From positions 117,874 through 181,873 of the forward strand of contig CAKOAU010000006.1 in NCBI GenBank assembly GCA_932521035.1: DNA of 64,000 nucleotides. Direction: 5' to 3'. Positions within the stretch are counted from its first letter, which is position 1; the number at the start of each line of letters is the position of its first letter. The notes under the pieces are model-generated. The model made no database searches. It had not been told where the DNA came from and was given only the letters and a program-made list of their open reading frames with translations. This stretch comes from Oscheius dolichura (lineage: Eukaryota > Nematoda > Chromadorea > Rhabditida > Rhabditidae). Shown here in pieces: positions 21,501 to 35,788 of the stretch. Made by a program: the position numbers and the translations under genes.

Positions 21501-24500
21501 GAGATTTGTATTGGCTTACCCCCTATTTTTGGACTATAATAGTTTTTGGGCTATAAAACGCTATTCGGTCAGACAACCCTATTAGCTCTGTGGTTATTCG
21601 TACTCTACTCGTCGAGCTCTACAAGAAGAGTGGTCGAACGTTCTCCAATCATTAGGCTTTTATTCCGTACTGGCCTGTTCAAATTGCCCAAGAGATTTGT
21701 ATTGGCTTAAACCCTGGTTTATGATCTAGGAGCCATAACGTGGCTCAAAGGCGTCCTCCTGTGACGGGAGCTAGTTTTTTAGACTCAGCTCGATGAGGCG
21801 GTTCGAATGAGTACAAATTCGAACCTCCTACCCTCTTTTCCAAAAACTGCCCCATATTACTGTACCTTTTTCTGGATTATAATAGTTTTTGGGCTATAAA
21901 ACGCTATTCGGTCAGCGAACCCTATTCGATCTTGGATTATTCGTACTCTACTCGTCGAGCTCTACAAGAAGAGTGGTCGAACGTTCTCGAATCATTAGGC
22001 TTTTATTCCGTACTGGCCTGTTCAAATTGCCCAAGAGATTTGTATTGGCTTACCCCCTATTTTTGGACTATAATAGTTTTTGGGCTATAAAACGCTATTC
22101 GGTCAGACAACCCTATTAGCTCTGTGGTTATTCGTACTCTACTCGTCGAGCTCTACAAGAAGAGTGGTCGAACGTTCTCCAATCATTAGGCTTTTATTCC
22201 GTACTGGCCTGTTCAAATTGCCCAAGAGATTTGTATTGGCTTAAACCCTGGTTTATGATCTAGGAGCCATAACGTGGCTCAAAGGCGTCCTCCTGTGACG
22301 GGAGCTAGTTTTTTAGACTCAGCTCGATGAGGCGGTTCGAATGAGTACAAATTCGAACCTCCTACCCTCTTTTCCAAAAACTGCCCCATATTACTGTACC
22401 TTTTTCTGGATTATAATAGTTTTTGGGCTATAAAACGCTATTCGGTCAGCGAACCCTATTCGATCTTGGATTATTCGTACTCTACTCGTCGAGCTCTACA
22501 AGAAGAGTGGTCGAACGTTCTCCAATCATTAGGCTTTTATTCCGTACTGGCCTGTTCAAATTTCCCAAGAGATTTGTATTGGCTTAAACCCTGGTTTATG
22601 ATCTAGGAGCCATAACGTGGCTCAAAGGCGTCCTCCTGTGACGGGAGCTAGTTTTTTAGACTCAGCTCGATGAGGCGGTTCGAATGAGTACAAATTCGAA
22701 CCTCCTACCCTCTTTTCCAAAAACTGCCCCATATTACTGTACCTTTTTCTGGATTATAATAGTTTTTGGGCTATAAAACGCTATTCGGTCAGACAACCCT
22801 ATTAGCTCTGTGGTTATTCGTACTCTACTCGTCGAGCTCTACAAGAAGAGTGGTCGAACGTTCTCGAATCATTAGGCTTTTATTCCGTACTGGCCTGTTC
22901 AAATTGCCCAAGAGATTTGTATTGGCTTAAACCCTGGTTTATGATCTAGGAGCCATAACGTGGCTCAAAGGCGTCCTCCTGTGACGGGAGCTAGTTTTTT
23001 AGACTCAGCTCGATGAGGCGGTTCGAATGAGTACAAATTCGAACCTCCTACCCTCTTTTCCAAAAACTGCCCCATATTACTGTACCTTTTTCTGGATTAT
23101 AATAGTTTTTGGGCTATAAAACGCTATTCGGTCAGCGAACCCTATTCGATCTTGGATTATTCGTACTCTACTCGTCGAGCTCTACAAGAAGAGTGGTCGA
23201 ACGTTCTCGAATCATTAGGCTTTTATTCCGTACTGGCCTGTTCAAATTGCCCAAGAGATTTGTATTGGCTTACCCCCTATTTTTGGACTATAATAGTTTT
23301 TGGGCTATAAAACGCTATTCGGTCAGACAACCCTATTAGCTCTGTGGTTATTCGTACTCTACTCGTCGAGCTCTACAAGAAGAGTGGTCGAACGTTCTCC
23401 AATCATTAGGCTTTTATTCCGTACTGGCCTGTTCAAATTGCCCAAGAGATTTGTATTGGCTTAAACCCTGGTTTATGATCTAGGAGCCATTACGTGGCTC
23501 AAAGGCGTCCTCCTGTGACGGGAGCTAGTTTTTTAGACTCAGCTCGATGAGGCGGTTCGAATGAGTACAAATTCGAACCTCCTACCCTCTTTTCCAAAAA
23601 CTGCCCCATATTACTGTACCTTTTTCTGGATTATAATAGTTTTTGGGCTATAAAACGCTATTCGGTCAGCGAACCCTATTCGATCTTGGATTATTCGTAC
23701 TCTACTCGTCGAGCTCTACAAGAAGAGTGGTCGAACGTTCTCGAATCATTAGGCTTTTATTCCGTACTGGCCTGTTCAAATTGCCCAAGAGATTTGTATT
23801 GGCTTACCCCCTATTTTTGGACTATAATAGTTTTTGGGCTATAAAACGCTATTCGGTCAGACAACCCTATTAGCTCTGTGGTTATTCGTACTCTACTCGT
23901 CGAGCTCTACAAGAAGAGTGGTCGAACGTTCTCCAATCATTAGGCTTTTATTCCGTACTGGCCTGTTCAAATTGCCCAAGAGATTTGTATTGGCTTAAAC
24001 CCTGGTTTATGATCTAGGAGCCATAACGTGGCTCAAAGGCGTCCTCCCGTGACGGGAGCTAGTTTTTTAGACTCAGCTCGATGAGGCGGTTCGAATGAGT
24101 ACAAATTCGAACCTCCTACCCTCTTTTCCAAAAACTGCCCCATATTACTGTACCTTTTTCTGGATTATAATAGTTTTTGGGCTATAAAACGCTATTCGGT
24201 CAGACAACCCTATTAGCTCTGTGGTTATTCGTACTCTACTCGTCGAGCTCTACAAGAAGAGTGGTCGAACGTTCTCGAATCATTAGGCTTTTATTCCGTA
24301 CTGGCCTGTTCAAATTTCCCAAGAGATTTGTATTGGCTTAAACCCTGGTTTATGATCTAGGAGCCATAACGTGGCTCAAAGGCGTCCTCCTGTGACGGGA
24401 GCTAGTTTTTTAGACTCAGCTCGATGAGGCGGTTCGAATGAGTACAAATTCGAACCTCCTACCCTCTTTTCCAAAAACTGCCCCATATTACTGTACCTTT

Positions 24501-27500
24501 TTCTGGATTATAATAGTTTTTGGGCTATAAAACGCTATTCGGTCAGACAACCCTATTAGCTCTGTGGTTATTCGTACTCTACTCGTCGAGCTCTACAAGA
24601 AGAGTGGTCGAACGTTCTCGAATCATTAGGCTTTTATTCCGTACTGGCCTGTTCAAATTGCCCAAGAGATTTGTATTGGCTTAAACCCTGGTTTATGATC
24701 TAGGAGCCATAACGTGGCTCAAAGGCGTCCTCCTGTGACGGGAGCTAGTTTTTTAGACTCAGCTCGATGAGGCGGTTCGAATGAGTACAAATTCGAACCT
24801 CCTACCCTCTTTTCCAAAAACTGCCCCATATTACTGTACCTTTTTCTGGATTATAATAGTTTTTGGGCTATAAAACGCTATTCGGTCAGCGAACCCTATT
24901 CGATCTTGGATTATTCGTACTCTACTCGTCGAGCTCTACAAGAAGAGTGGTCGAACGTTCTCCAATCATTAGGCTTTTATTCCGTACTGGCCTGTTCAAA
25001 TTGCCCAAGAGATTTGTATTGGCTTACCCCCTATTTTTGGACTATAATAGTTTTTGGGCTATAAAACGCTATTCGGTCAGACAACCCTATTAGCTCTGTG
25101 GTTATTCGTACTCTACTCGTCGAGCTCTACAAGAAGAGTGGTCGAACGTTCTCGAATCATTAGGCTTTTATTCCGTACTGGCCTGTTCAAATTTCCCAAG
25201 AGATTTGTATTGGCTTAAACCCTGGTTTATGATCTAGGAGCCATAACGTGGCTCAAAGGCGTCCTCCTGTGACGGGAGCTAGTTTTTTAGACTCAGCTCG
25301 ATGAGGCGGTTCGAATGAGTACAAATTCGAACCTCCTACCCTCTTTTCCAAAAACTGCCCCATATTACTGTACCTTTTTCTGGATTATAATAGTTTTTGG
25401 GCTATAAAACGCTATTCGGTCAGACAACCCTATTAGCTCTGTGGTTATTCGTACTCTACTCGTCGAGCTCTACAAGAAGAGTGGTCGAACGTTCTCGAAT
25501 CATTAGGCTTTTATTCCGTACTGGCCTGTTCAAATTTCCCAAGAGATTTGTATTGGCTTAAACCCTGGTTTATGATCTAGGAGCCATAACGTGGCTCAAA
25601 GGCGTCCTCCTGTGACGGGAGCTAGTTTTTTAGACTCAGCTCGATGAGGCGGTTCGAATGAGTACAAATTCGAACCTCCTACCCTCTTTTCCAAAAACTG
25701 CCCCATATTACTGTACCTTTTTCTGGATTATAATAGTTTTTGGGCTATAAAACGCTATTCGGTCAGACAACCCTATTAGCTCTGTGGTTATTCGTACTCT
25801 ACTCGTCGAGCTCTACAAGAAGAGTGGTCGAACGTTCTCGAATCATTAGGCTTTTATTCCGTACTGGCCTGTTCAAATTGCCCAAGAGATTTGTATTGGC
25901 TTAAACCCTGGTTTATGATCTAGGAGCCATAACGTGGCTCAAAGGCGTCCTCCTGTGACGGGAGCTAGTTTTTTAGACTCAGCTCGATGAGGCGGTTCGA
26001 ATGAGTACAAATTCGAACCTCCTACCCTCTTTTCCAAAAACTGCCCCATATTACTGTACCTTTTTCTGGATTATAATAGTTTTTGGGCTATAAAACGCTA
26101 TTCGGTCAGCGAACCCTATTCGATCTTGGATTATTCGTACTCTACTCGTCGAGCTCTACAAGAAGAGTGGTCGAACGTTCTCGAATCATTAGGCTTTTAT
26201 TCCGTACTGGCCTGTTCAAATTGCCCAAGAGATTTGTATTGGCTTACCCCCTATTTTTGGACTATAATAGTTTTTGGGCTATAAAACGCTATTCGGTCAG
26301 ACAACCCTATTAGCTCTGTGGTTATTCGTACTCTACTCGTCGAGCTCTACAAGAAGAGTGGTCGAACGTTCTCCAATCATTAGGCTTTTATTCCGTACTG
26401 GCCTGTTCAAATTGCCCAAGAGATTTGTATTGGCTTAAACCCTGGTTTATGATCTAGGAGCCATAACGTGGCTCAAAGGCGTCCTCCTGTGACGGGAGCT
26501 AGTTTTTTAGACTCAGCTCGATGAGGCGGTTCGAATGAGTACAAATTCGAACCTCCTACCCTCTTTTCCAAAAACTGCCCCATATTACTGTACCTTTTTC
26601 TGGATTATAATAGTTTTTGGGCTATAAAACGCTATTCGGTCAGCGAACCCTATTCGATCTTGGATTATTCGTACTCTACTCGTCGAGCTCTACAAGAAGA
26701 GTGGTCGAACGTTCTCGAATCATTAGGCTTTTATTCCGTACTGGCCTGTTCAAATTGCCCAAGAGATTTGTATTGGCTTACCCCCTATTTTTGGACTATA
26801 ATAGTTTTTGGGCTATAAAACGCTATTCGGTCAGACAACCCTATTAGCTCTGTGGTTATTCGTACTCTACTCGTCGAGCTCTACAAGAAGAGTGGTCGAA
26901 CGTTCTCCAATCATTAGGCTTTTATTCCGTACTGGCCTGTTCAAATTGCCCAAGAGATTTGTATTGGCTTAAACCCTGGTTTATGATCTAGGAGCCATAA
27001 CGTGGCTCAAAGGCGTCCTCCCGTGACGGGAGCTAGTTTTTTAGACTCAGCTCGATGAGGCGGTTCGAATGAGTACAAATTCGAACCTCCTACCCTCTTT
27101 TCCAAAAACTGCCCCATATTACTGTACCTTTTTCTGGATTATAATAGTTTTTGGGCTATAAAACGCTATTCGGTCAGACAACCCTATTAGCTCTGTGGTT
27201 ATTCGTACTCTACTCGTCGAGCTCTACAAGAAGAGTGGTCGAACGTTCTCGAATCATTAGGCTTTTATTCCGTACTGGCCTGTTCAAATTTCCCAAGAGA
27301 TTTGTATTGGCTTAAACCCTGGTTTATGATCTAGGAGCCATAACGTGGCTCAAAGGCGTCCTCCTGTGACGGGAGCTAGTTTTTTAGACTCAGCTCGATG
27401 AGGCGGTTCGAATGAGTACAAATTCGAACCTCCTACCCTCTTTTCCAAAAACTGCCCCATATTACTGTACCTTTTTCTGGATTATAATAGTTTTTGGGCT

Positions 27501-28164
27501 ATAAAACGCTATTCGGTCAGACAACCCTATTAGCTCTGTGGTTATTCGTACTCTACTCGTCGAGCTCTACAAGAAGAGCGGTCGAACGTTCTCGAATCAT
27601 TAGGCTTTTATTCCGTACTGGCCTGTTCAAATTGCCCAAGAGATTTGTATTGGCTTAAACCCTGGTTTATGATCTAGGAGCCATAACGTGGCTCAAAGGC
27701 GTCCTCCTGTGACGGGAGCTAGTTTTTTAGACTCAGCTCGATGAGGCGGTTCGAATGAGTACAAATTCGAACCTCCTACCCTCTTTTCCAAAAACTGCCC
27801 CATATTACTGTACCTTTTTCTGGATTATAATAGTTTTTGGGCTATAAAACGCTATTCGGTCAGCGAACCCTATTCGATCTTGGATTATTCGTACTCTACT
27901 CGTCGAGCTCTACAAGAAGAGTGGTCGAACGTTCTCCAATCATTAGGCTTTTATTCCGTACTGGCCTGTTCAAATTTCCCAAGAGATTTGTATTGGCTTA
28001 AACCCTGGTTTATGATCTAGGAGCCATAACGTGGCTCAAAGGCGTCCTCCTGTGACGGGAGCTAGTTTTTTAGACTCAGCTCGATGAGGCGGTTCGAATG
28101 AGTACAAATTCGAACCTCCTACCCTCTTTTCCAAAAACTGCCCCATATTACTGTACCTTTTTCT
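18518..28164 (+). repeat. Zone richest in short monomers: 534, 1220 and 1754-bp modules
   Basis: S starts are 18518, 19738, 20272, 20806, 21340, 21874, 23094, 23628, 24848, 26068 and 26602, each followed by B. Successive S starts are 534 bp (S+B), 1220 bp (S plus three long) or 1754 minus 534 bp apart. The S-B-A-B module at 18518-19737 recurs at 21874-23093 and again at 61136-62355. The C variant of hairpin 2 lies at 24048 and 27022. Private substitutions include T at 23491 (hairpin 1 loop) and C at 27579. Confidence 0.9.
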
Positions 28165-31100
28165 GGATTATAATAGTTTTTGGGCTATAAAACGCTATTC
28201 GGTCAGCGAACCCTATTCGATCTTGGATTATTCGTACTCTACTCGTCGAGCTCTACAAGAAGAGTGGTCGAACGTTCTCGAATCATTAGGCTTTTATTCC
28301 GTACTGGCCTGTTCAAATTGCCCAAGAGATTTGTATTGGCTTACCCCCTATTTTTGGACTATAATAGTTTTTGGGCTATAAAACGCTATTCGGTCAGACA
28401 ACCCTATTAGCTCTGTGGTTATTCGTACTCTACTCGTCGAGCTCTACAAGAAGAGTGGTCGAACGTTCTCCAATCATTAGGCTTTTATTCCGTACTGGCC
28501 TGTTCAAATTGCCCAAGAGATTTGTATTGGCTTACCCCCTATTTTTGGACTATAATAGTTTTTGGGCTATAAAACGCTATTCGGTCAGACAACCCTATTA
28601 GCTCTGTGGTTATTCGTACTCTACTCGTCGAGCTCTACAAGAAGAGTGGTCGAACGTTCTCGAATCATTAGGCTTTTATTCCGTACTGGCCTGTTCAAAT
28701 TTCCCAAGAGATTTGTATTGGCTTAAACCCTGGTTTATGATCTAGGAGCCATAACGTGGCTCAAAGGCGTCCTCCTGTGACGGGAGCTAGTTTTTTAGAC
28801 TCAGCTCGATGAGGCGGTTCGAATGAGTACAAATTCGAACCTCCTACCCTCTTTTCCAAAAACTGCCCCATATTACTGTACCTTTTTCTGGATTATAATA
28901 GTTTTTGGGCTATAAAACGCTGTTCGGTCAGACAACCCTATTAGCTCTGTGGTTATTCGTACTCTACTCGTCGAGCTCTACAAGAAGAGTGGTCGAACGT
29001 TCTCGAATCATTAGGCTTTTATTCCGTACTGGCCTGTTCAAATTGCCCAAGAGATTTGTATTGGCTTAAACCCTGGTTTATGATCTAGGAGCCATAACGT
29101 GGCTCAAAGGCGTCCTCCTGTGACGGGAGCTAGTTTTTTAGACTCAGCTCGATGAGGCGGTTCGAATGAGTACAAATTCGAACCTCCTACCCTCTTTTCC
29201 AAAAACTGCCCCATATTACTGTACCTTTTTCTGGATTATAATAGTTTTTGGGCTATAAAACGCTATTCGGTCAGACAACCCTATTAGCTCTGTGGTTATT
29301 CGTACTCTACTCGTCGAGCTCTACAAGAAGAGTGGTCGAACGTTCTCGAATCATTAGGCTTTTATTCCGTACTGGCCTGTTCAAATTTCCCAAGAGATTT
29401 GTATTGGCTTAAACCCTGGTTTATGATCTAGGAGCCATAACGTGGCTCAAAGGCGTCCTCCTGTGACGGGAGCTAGTTTTTTAGACTCAGCTCGATGAGG
29501 CGGTTCGAATGAGTACAAATTCGAACCTCCTACCCTCTTTTCCAAAAACTGCCCCATATTACTGTACCTTTTTCTGGATTATAATAGTTTTTGGGCTATA
29601 AAACGCTGTTCGGTCAGACAACCCTATTAGCTCTGTGGTTATTCGTACTCTACTCGTCGAGCTCTACAAGAAGAGTGGTCGAACGTTCTCGAATCATTAG
29701 GCTTTTATTCCGTACTGGCCTGTTCAAATTGCCCAAGAGATTTGTATTGGCTTAAACCCTGGTTTATGATCTAGGAGCCATAACGTGGCTCAAAGGCGTC
29801 CTCCTGTGACGGGAGCTAGTTTTTTAGACTCAGCTCGATGAGGCGGTTCGAATGAGTACAAATTCGAACCTCCTACCCTCTTTTCCAAAAACTGCCCCAT
29901 ATTACTGTACCTTTTTCTGGATTATAATAGTTTTTGGGCTATAAAACGCTATTCGGTCAGACAACCCTATTAGCTCTGTGGTTATTCGTACTCTACTCGT
30001 CGAGCTCTACAAGAAGAGTGGTCGAACGTTCTCGAATCATTAGGCTTTTATTCCGTACTGGCCTGTTCAAATTTCCCAAGAGATTTGTATTGGCTTAAAC
30101 CCTGGTTTATGATCTAGGAGCCATAACGTGGCTCAAAGGCGTCCTCCTGTGACGGGAGCTAGTTTTTTAGACTCAGCTCGATGAGGCGGTTCGAATGAGT
30201 ACAAATTCGAACCTCCTACCCTCTTTTCCAAAAACTGCCCCATATTACTGTACCTTTTTCTGGATTATAATAGTTTTTGGGCTATAAAACGCTATTCGGT
30301 CAGACAACCCTATTAGCTCTGTGGTTATTCGTACTCTACTCGTCGAGCTCTACAAGAAGAGTGGTCGAACGTTCTCGAATCATTAGGCTTTTATTCCGTA
30401 CTGGCCTGTTCAAATTTCCCAAGAGATTTGTATTGGCTTAAACCCTGGTTTATGATCTAGGAGCCATAACGTGGCTCAAAGGCGTCCTCCTGTGACGGGA
30501 GCTAGTTTTTTAGACTCAGCTCGATGAGGCGGTTCGAATGAGTACAAATTCGAACCTCCTACCCTCTTTTCCAAAAACTGCCCCATATTACTGTACCTTT
30601 TTCTGGATTATAATAGTTTTTGGGCTATAAAACGCTGTTCGGTCAGACAACCCTATTAGCTCTGTGGTTATTCGTACTCTACTCGTCGAGCTCTACAAGA
30701 AGAGTGGTCGAACGTTCTCGAATCATTAGGCTTTTATTCCGTACTGGCCTGTTCAAATTTCCCAAGAGATTTGTATTGGCTTAAACCCTGGTTTATGATC
30801 TAGGAGCCATAACGTGGCTCAAAGGCGTCCTCCTGTGACGGGAGCTAGTTTTTTAGACTCAGCTCGATGAGGCGGTTCGAATGAGTACAAATTCGAACCT
30901 TCTACCCTCTTTTCCAAAAACTGCCCCATATTACTGTACCTTTTTCTGGATTATAATAGTTTTTGGGCTATAAAACGCTGTTCGGTCAGACAACCCTATT
31001 AGCTCTGTGGTTATTCGTACTCTACTCGTCGAGCTCTACAAGAAGAGTGGTCGAACGTTCTCGAATCATTAGGCTTTTATTCCGTACTGGCCTGTTCAAA

Positions 31101-34034
31101 TTTCCCAAGAGATTTGTATTGGCTTAAACCCTGGTTTATGATCTAGGAGCCATAACGTGGCTCAAAGGCGTCCTCCTGTGACGGGAGCTAGTTTTTTAGA
31201 CTCAGCTCGATGAGGCGGTTCGAATGAGTACAAATTCGAACCACCTACCCTCTTTTCCAAAAACTGCCCCATATTACTGTACCTTTTTCTGGATTATAAT
31301 AGTTTTTGGGCTATAAAACGCTATTCGGTCAGACAACCCTATTAGCTCTGTGATTATTCGTACTCTACTCGTCGAGCTCTACAAGAAGAGTGGTCGAACG
31401 TTCTCGAATCATTAGGCTTTTATTCCGTACTGGCCTGTTCAAATTTCCCAAGAGATTTGTATTGGCTTAAACCCTGGTTTATGATCTAGGAGCCATAACG
31501 TGGCTCAAAGGCGTCCTCCTGTGACGGGAGCTAGTTTTTTAGACTCAGCTCGATGAGGCGGTTCGAATGAGTACAAATTCGAACCTCCTACCCTCTTTTC
31601 CAAAAACTGCCCCATATTACTGTACCTTTTTCTGGATTATAATAGTTTTTGGGCTATAAAACGCTGTTCGGTCAGACAACCCTATTAGCTCTGTGGTTAT
31701 TCGTACTCTACTCGTCGAGCTCTACAAGAAGAGTGGTCGAACGTTCTCGAATCATTAGGCTTTTATTCCGTACTGGCCTGTTCAAATTTCCCAAGAGATT
31801 TGTATTGGCTTAAACCCTGGTTTATGATCTAGGAGCCATAACGTGGCTCAAAGGCGTCCTCCTGTGACGGGAGCTAGTTTTTTAGACTCAGCTCGATGAG
31901 GCGGTTCGAATGAGTACAAATTCGAACCTCCTACCCTCTTTTCCAAAAACTGCCCCATATTACTGTACCTTTTTCTGGATTATAATAGTTTTTGGGCTAT
32001 AAAACGCTGTTCGGTCAGACAACCCTATTAGCTCTGTGGTTATTCGTACTCTACTCGTCGAGCTCTACAAGAAGAGTGGTCGAACGTTCTCGAATCATTA
32101 GGCTTTTATTCCGTACTGGCCTGTTCAAATTTCCCAAGAGATTTGTATTGGCTTAAACCCTGGTTTATGATCTAGGAGCCATAACGTGGCTCAAAGGCGT
32201 CCTCCTGTGACGGGAGCTAGTTTTTTAGACTCAGCTCGATGAGGCGGTTCGAATGAGTACAAATTCGAACCTTCTACCCTCTTTTCCAAAAACTGCCCCA
32301 TATTACTGTACCTTTTTCTGGATTATAATAGTTTTTGGGCTATAAAACGCTGTTCGGTCAGACAACCCTATTAGCTCTGTGGTTATTCGTACTCTACTCG
32401 TCGAGCTCTACAAGAAGAGTGGTCGAACGTTCTCGAATCATTAGGCTTTTATTCCGTACTGGCCTGTTCAAATTGCCCAAGAGATTTGTATTGGCTTAAA
32501 CCCTGGTTTATGATCTAGGAGCCATAACGTGGCTCAAAGGCGTCCTCCTGTGACGGGAGCTAGTTTTTTAGACTCAGCTCGATGAGGCGGTTCGAATGAG
32601 TACAAATTCGAACCACCTACCCTCTTTTCCAAAAACTGCCCCATATTACTGTACCTTTTTCTGGATTATAATAGTTTTTGGGCTATAAAACGCTATTCGG
32701 TCAGACAACCCTATTAGCTCTGTGGTTATTCGTACTCTACTCGTCGAGCTCTACAAGAAGAGTGGTCGAACGTTCTCGAATCATTAGGCTTTTATTCCGT
32801 ACTGGCCTGTTCAAATTTCCCAAGAGATTTGTATTGGCTTAAACCCTGGTTTATGATCTAGGAGCCATAAGGTGGCTCAAAGGCGTCCTCCTGTGACGGG
32901 AGCTAGTTTTTTAGACTCAGCTCGATGAGGCGGTTCGAATGAGTACAAATTCGAACCACCTACCCTCTTTTCCAAAAACTGCCCCATATTACTGTACCTT
33001 TTTCTGGATTATAATAGTTTTTGGGCTATAAAACGCTATTCGGTCAGACAACCCTATTAGCTCTGTGATTATTCGTACTCTACTCGTCGAGCTCTACAAG
33101 AAGAGTGGTCGAACGTTCTCGAATCATTAGGCTTTTATTCCGTACTGGCCTGTTCAAATTTCCCAAGAGATTTGTATTGGCTTAAACCCTGGTTTATGAT
33201 CTAGGAGCCATAACGTGGCTCAAAGGCGTCCTCCTGTGACGGGAGCTAGTTTTTTAGACTCAGCTCGATGAGGCGGTTCGAATGAGTACAAATTCGAACC
33301 TCCTACCCTCTTTTCCAAAAACTGCCCCATATTACTGTACCTTTTTCTGGATTATAATAGTTTTTGGGCTATAAAACGCTATTCGGTCAGACAACCCTAT
33401 TAGCTCTGTGGTTATTCGTACTCTACTCGTCGAGCTCTACAAGAAGAGTGGTCGAACGTTCTCGAATCATTAGGCTTTTATTCCGTACTGGCCTGTTCAA
33501 ATTTCCCAAGAGATTTGTATTGGCTTAAACCCTGGTTTATGATCTAGGAGCCATAACGTGGCTCAAAGGCGTCCTCCTGTGACGGGAGCTAGTTTTTTAG
33601 ACTCAGCTCGATGAGGCGGTTCGAATGAGTACAAATTCGAACCTCCTACCCTCTTTTCCAAAAACTGCCCCATATTACTGTACCTTTTTCTGGATTATAA
33701 TAGTTTTTGGGCTATAAAACGCTATTCGGTCAGACAACCCTATTAGCTCTGTGGTTATTCGTACTCTACTCGTCGAGCTCTACAAGAAGAGTGGTCGAAC
33801 GTTCTCGAATCATTAGGCTTTTATTCCGTACTGGCCTGTTCAAATTGCCCAAGAGATTTGTATTGGCTTAAACCCTGGTTTATGATCTAGGAGCCATAAC
33901 GTGGCTCAAAGGCGTCCTCCTGTGACGGGAGCTAGTTTTTTAGACTCAGCTCGATGAGGCGGTTCGAATGAGTACAAATTCGAACCTCCTACCCTCTTTT
34001 CCAAAAACTGCCCCATATTACTGTACCTTTTTCT
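28165..34034 (+). repeat. S-S pair followed by 16 B-variant monomers
   Basis: S-S at 28165 and 28356 is followed by long B monomers from 28547 to 34034. The start (S, S, B, B-G33, B, B-G33) matches the arrangement beginning at 15735. Ordered marker sets at 30605-31633 and 31977-33348 match the three-monomer module first seen at 4547. A G at 32871 changes the last loop base of hairpin 1. Confidence 0.87.
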
Positions 34035-35788
34035 GGATTATAATAGTTTTTGGGCTATAAAACGCTATTCGGTCAGCGAACCCTATTCGATCTTGGATTA
34101 TTCGTACTCTACTCGTCGAGCTCTACAAGAAGAGTGGTCGAACGTTCTCGAATCATTAGGCTTTTATTCCGTACTGGCCTGTTCAAATTGCCCAAGAGAT
34201 TTGTATTGGCTTACCCCCTATTTTTGGACTATAATAGTTTTTGGGCTATAAAACGCTATTCGGTCAGACAACCCTATTAGCTCTGTGGTTATTCGTACTC
34301 TACTCGTCGAGCTCTACAAGAAGAGTGGTCGAACGTTCTCCAATCATTAGGCTTTTATTCCGTACTGGCCTGTTCAAATTGCCCAAGAGATTTGTATTGG
34401 CTTAAACCCTGGTTTATGATCTAGGAGCCATAACGTGGCTCAAAGGCGTCCTCCTGTGACGGGAGCTAGTTTTTTAGACTCAGCTCGATGAGGCGGTTCG
34501 AATGAGTACAAATTCGAACCTCCTACCCTCTTTTCCAAAAACTGCCCCATATTACTGTACCTTTTTCTGGATTATAATAGTTTTTGGGCTATAAAACGCT
34601 ATTCGGTCAGCGAACCCTATTCGATCTTGGATTATTCGTACTCTACTCGTCGAGCTCTACAAGAAGAGTGGTCGAACGTTCTCGAATCATTAGGCTTTTA
34701 TTCCGTACTGGCCTGTTCAAATTGCCCAAGAGATTTGTATTGGCTTACCGCCTATTTTTGGACTATAATAGTTTTTGGGCTATAAAACGCTATTCGGTCA
34801 GACAACCCTATTAGCTCTGTGGTTATTCGTACTCTACTCGTCGAGCTCTACAAGAAGAGTGGTCGAACGTTCTCCAATCATTAGGCTTTTATTCCGTACT
34901 GGCCTGTTCAAATTGCCCAAGAGATTTGTATTGGCTTAAACCCTGGTTTATGATCTAGGAGCCATAACGTGGCTCAAAGGCGTCCTCCCGTGACGGGAGC
35001 TAGTTTTTTAGACTCAGCTCGATGAGGCGGTTCGAATGAGTACAAATTCGAACCTCCTACCCTCTTTTCCAAAAACTGCCCCATATTACTGTACCTTTTT
35101 CTGGATTATAATAGTTTTTGGGCTATAAAACGCTATTCGGTCAGACAACCCTATTAGCTCTGTGGTTATTCGTACTCTACTCGTCGAGCTCTACAAGAAG
35201 AGTGGTCGAACGTTCTCGAATCATTAGGCTTTTATTCCGTACTGGCCTGTTCAAATTTCCCAAGAGATTTGTATTGGCTTAAACCCTGGTTTATGATCTA
35301 GGAGCCATAACGTGGCTCAAAGGCGTCCTCCTGTGACGGGAGCTAGTTTTTTAGACTCAGCTCGATGAGGCGGTTCGAATGAGTACAAATTCGAACCTCC
35401 TACCCTCTTTTCCAAAAACTGCCCCATATTACTGTACCTTTTTCTGGATTATAATAGTTTTTGGGCTATAAAACGCTATTCGGTCAGACAACCCTATTAG
35501 CTCTGTGGTTATTCGTACTCTACTCGTCGAGCTCTACAAGAAGAGTGGTCGAACGTTCTCGAATCATTAGGCTTTTATTCCGTACTGGCCTGTTCAAATT
35601 GCCCAAGAGATTTGTATTGGCTTAAACCCTGGTTTATGATCTAGGAGCCATAACGTGGCTCAAAGGCGTCCTCCTGTGACGGGAGCTAGTTTTTTAGACT
35701 CAGCTCGATGAGGCGGTTCGAATGAGTACAAATTCGAACCTCCTACCCTCTTTTCCAAAAACTGCCCCATATTACTGTACCTTTTTCT
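34035..35788 (+). repeat. 1754-bp module S-B-S-B-B-B
   Basis: Starts are 34035 (S), 34226 (B), 34569 (S), 34760 (B with C at 34989), 35103 (B, T156) and 35446 (B, G156). Monomer order and the C marker match 1078-2831, 23094-24847 and 26068-27821. The second S has a private G at 34750 in its tail. Confidence 0.88.
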
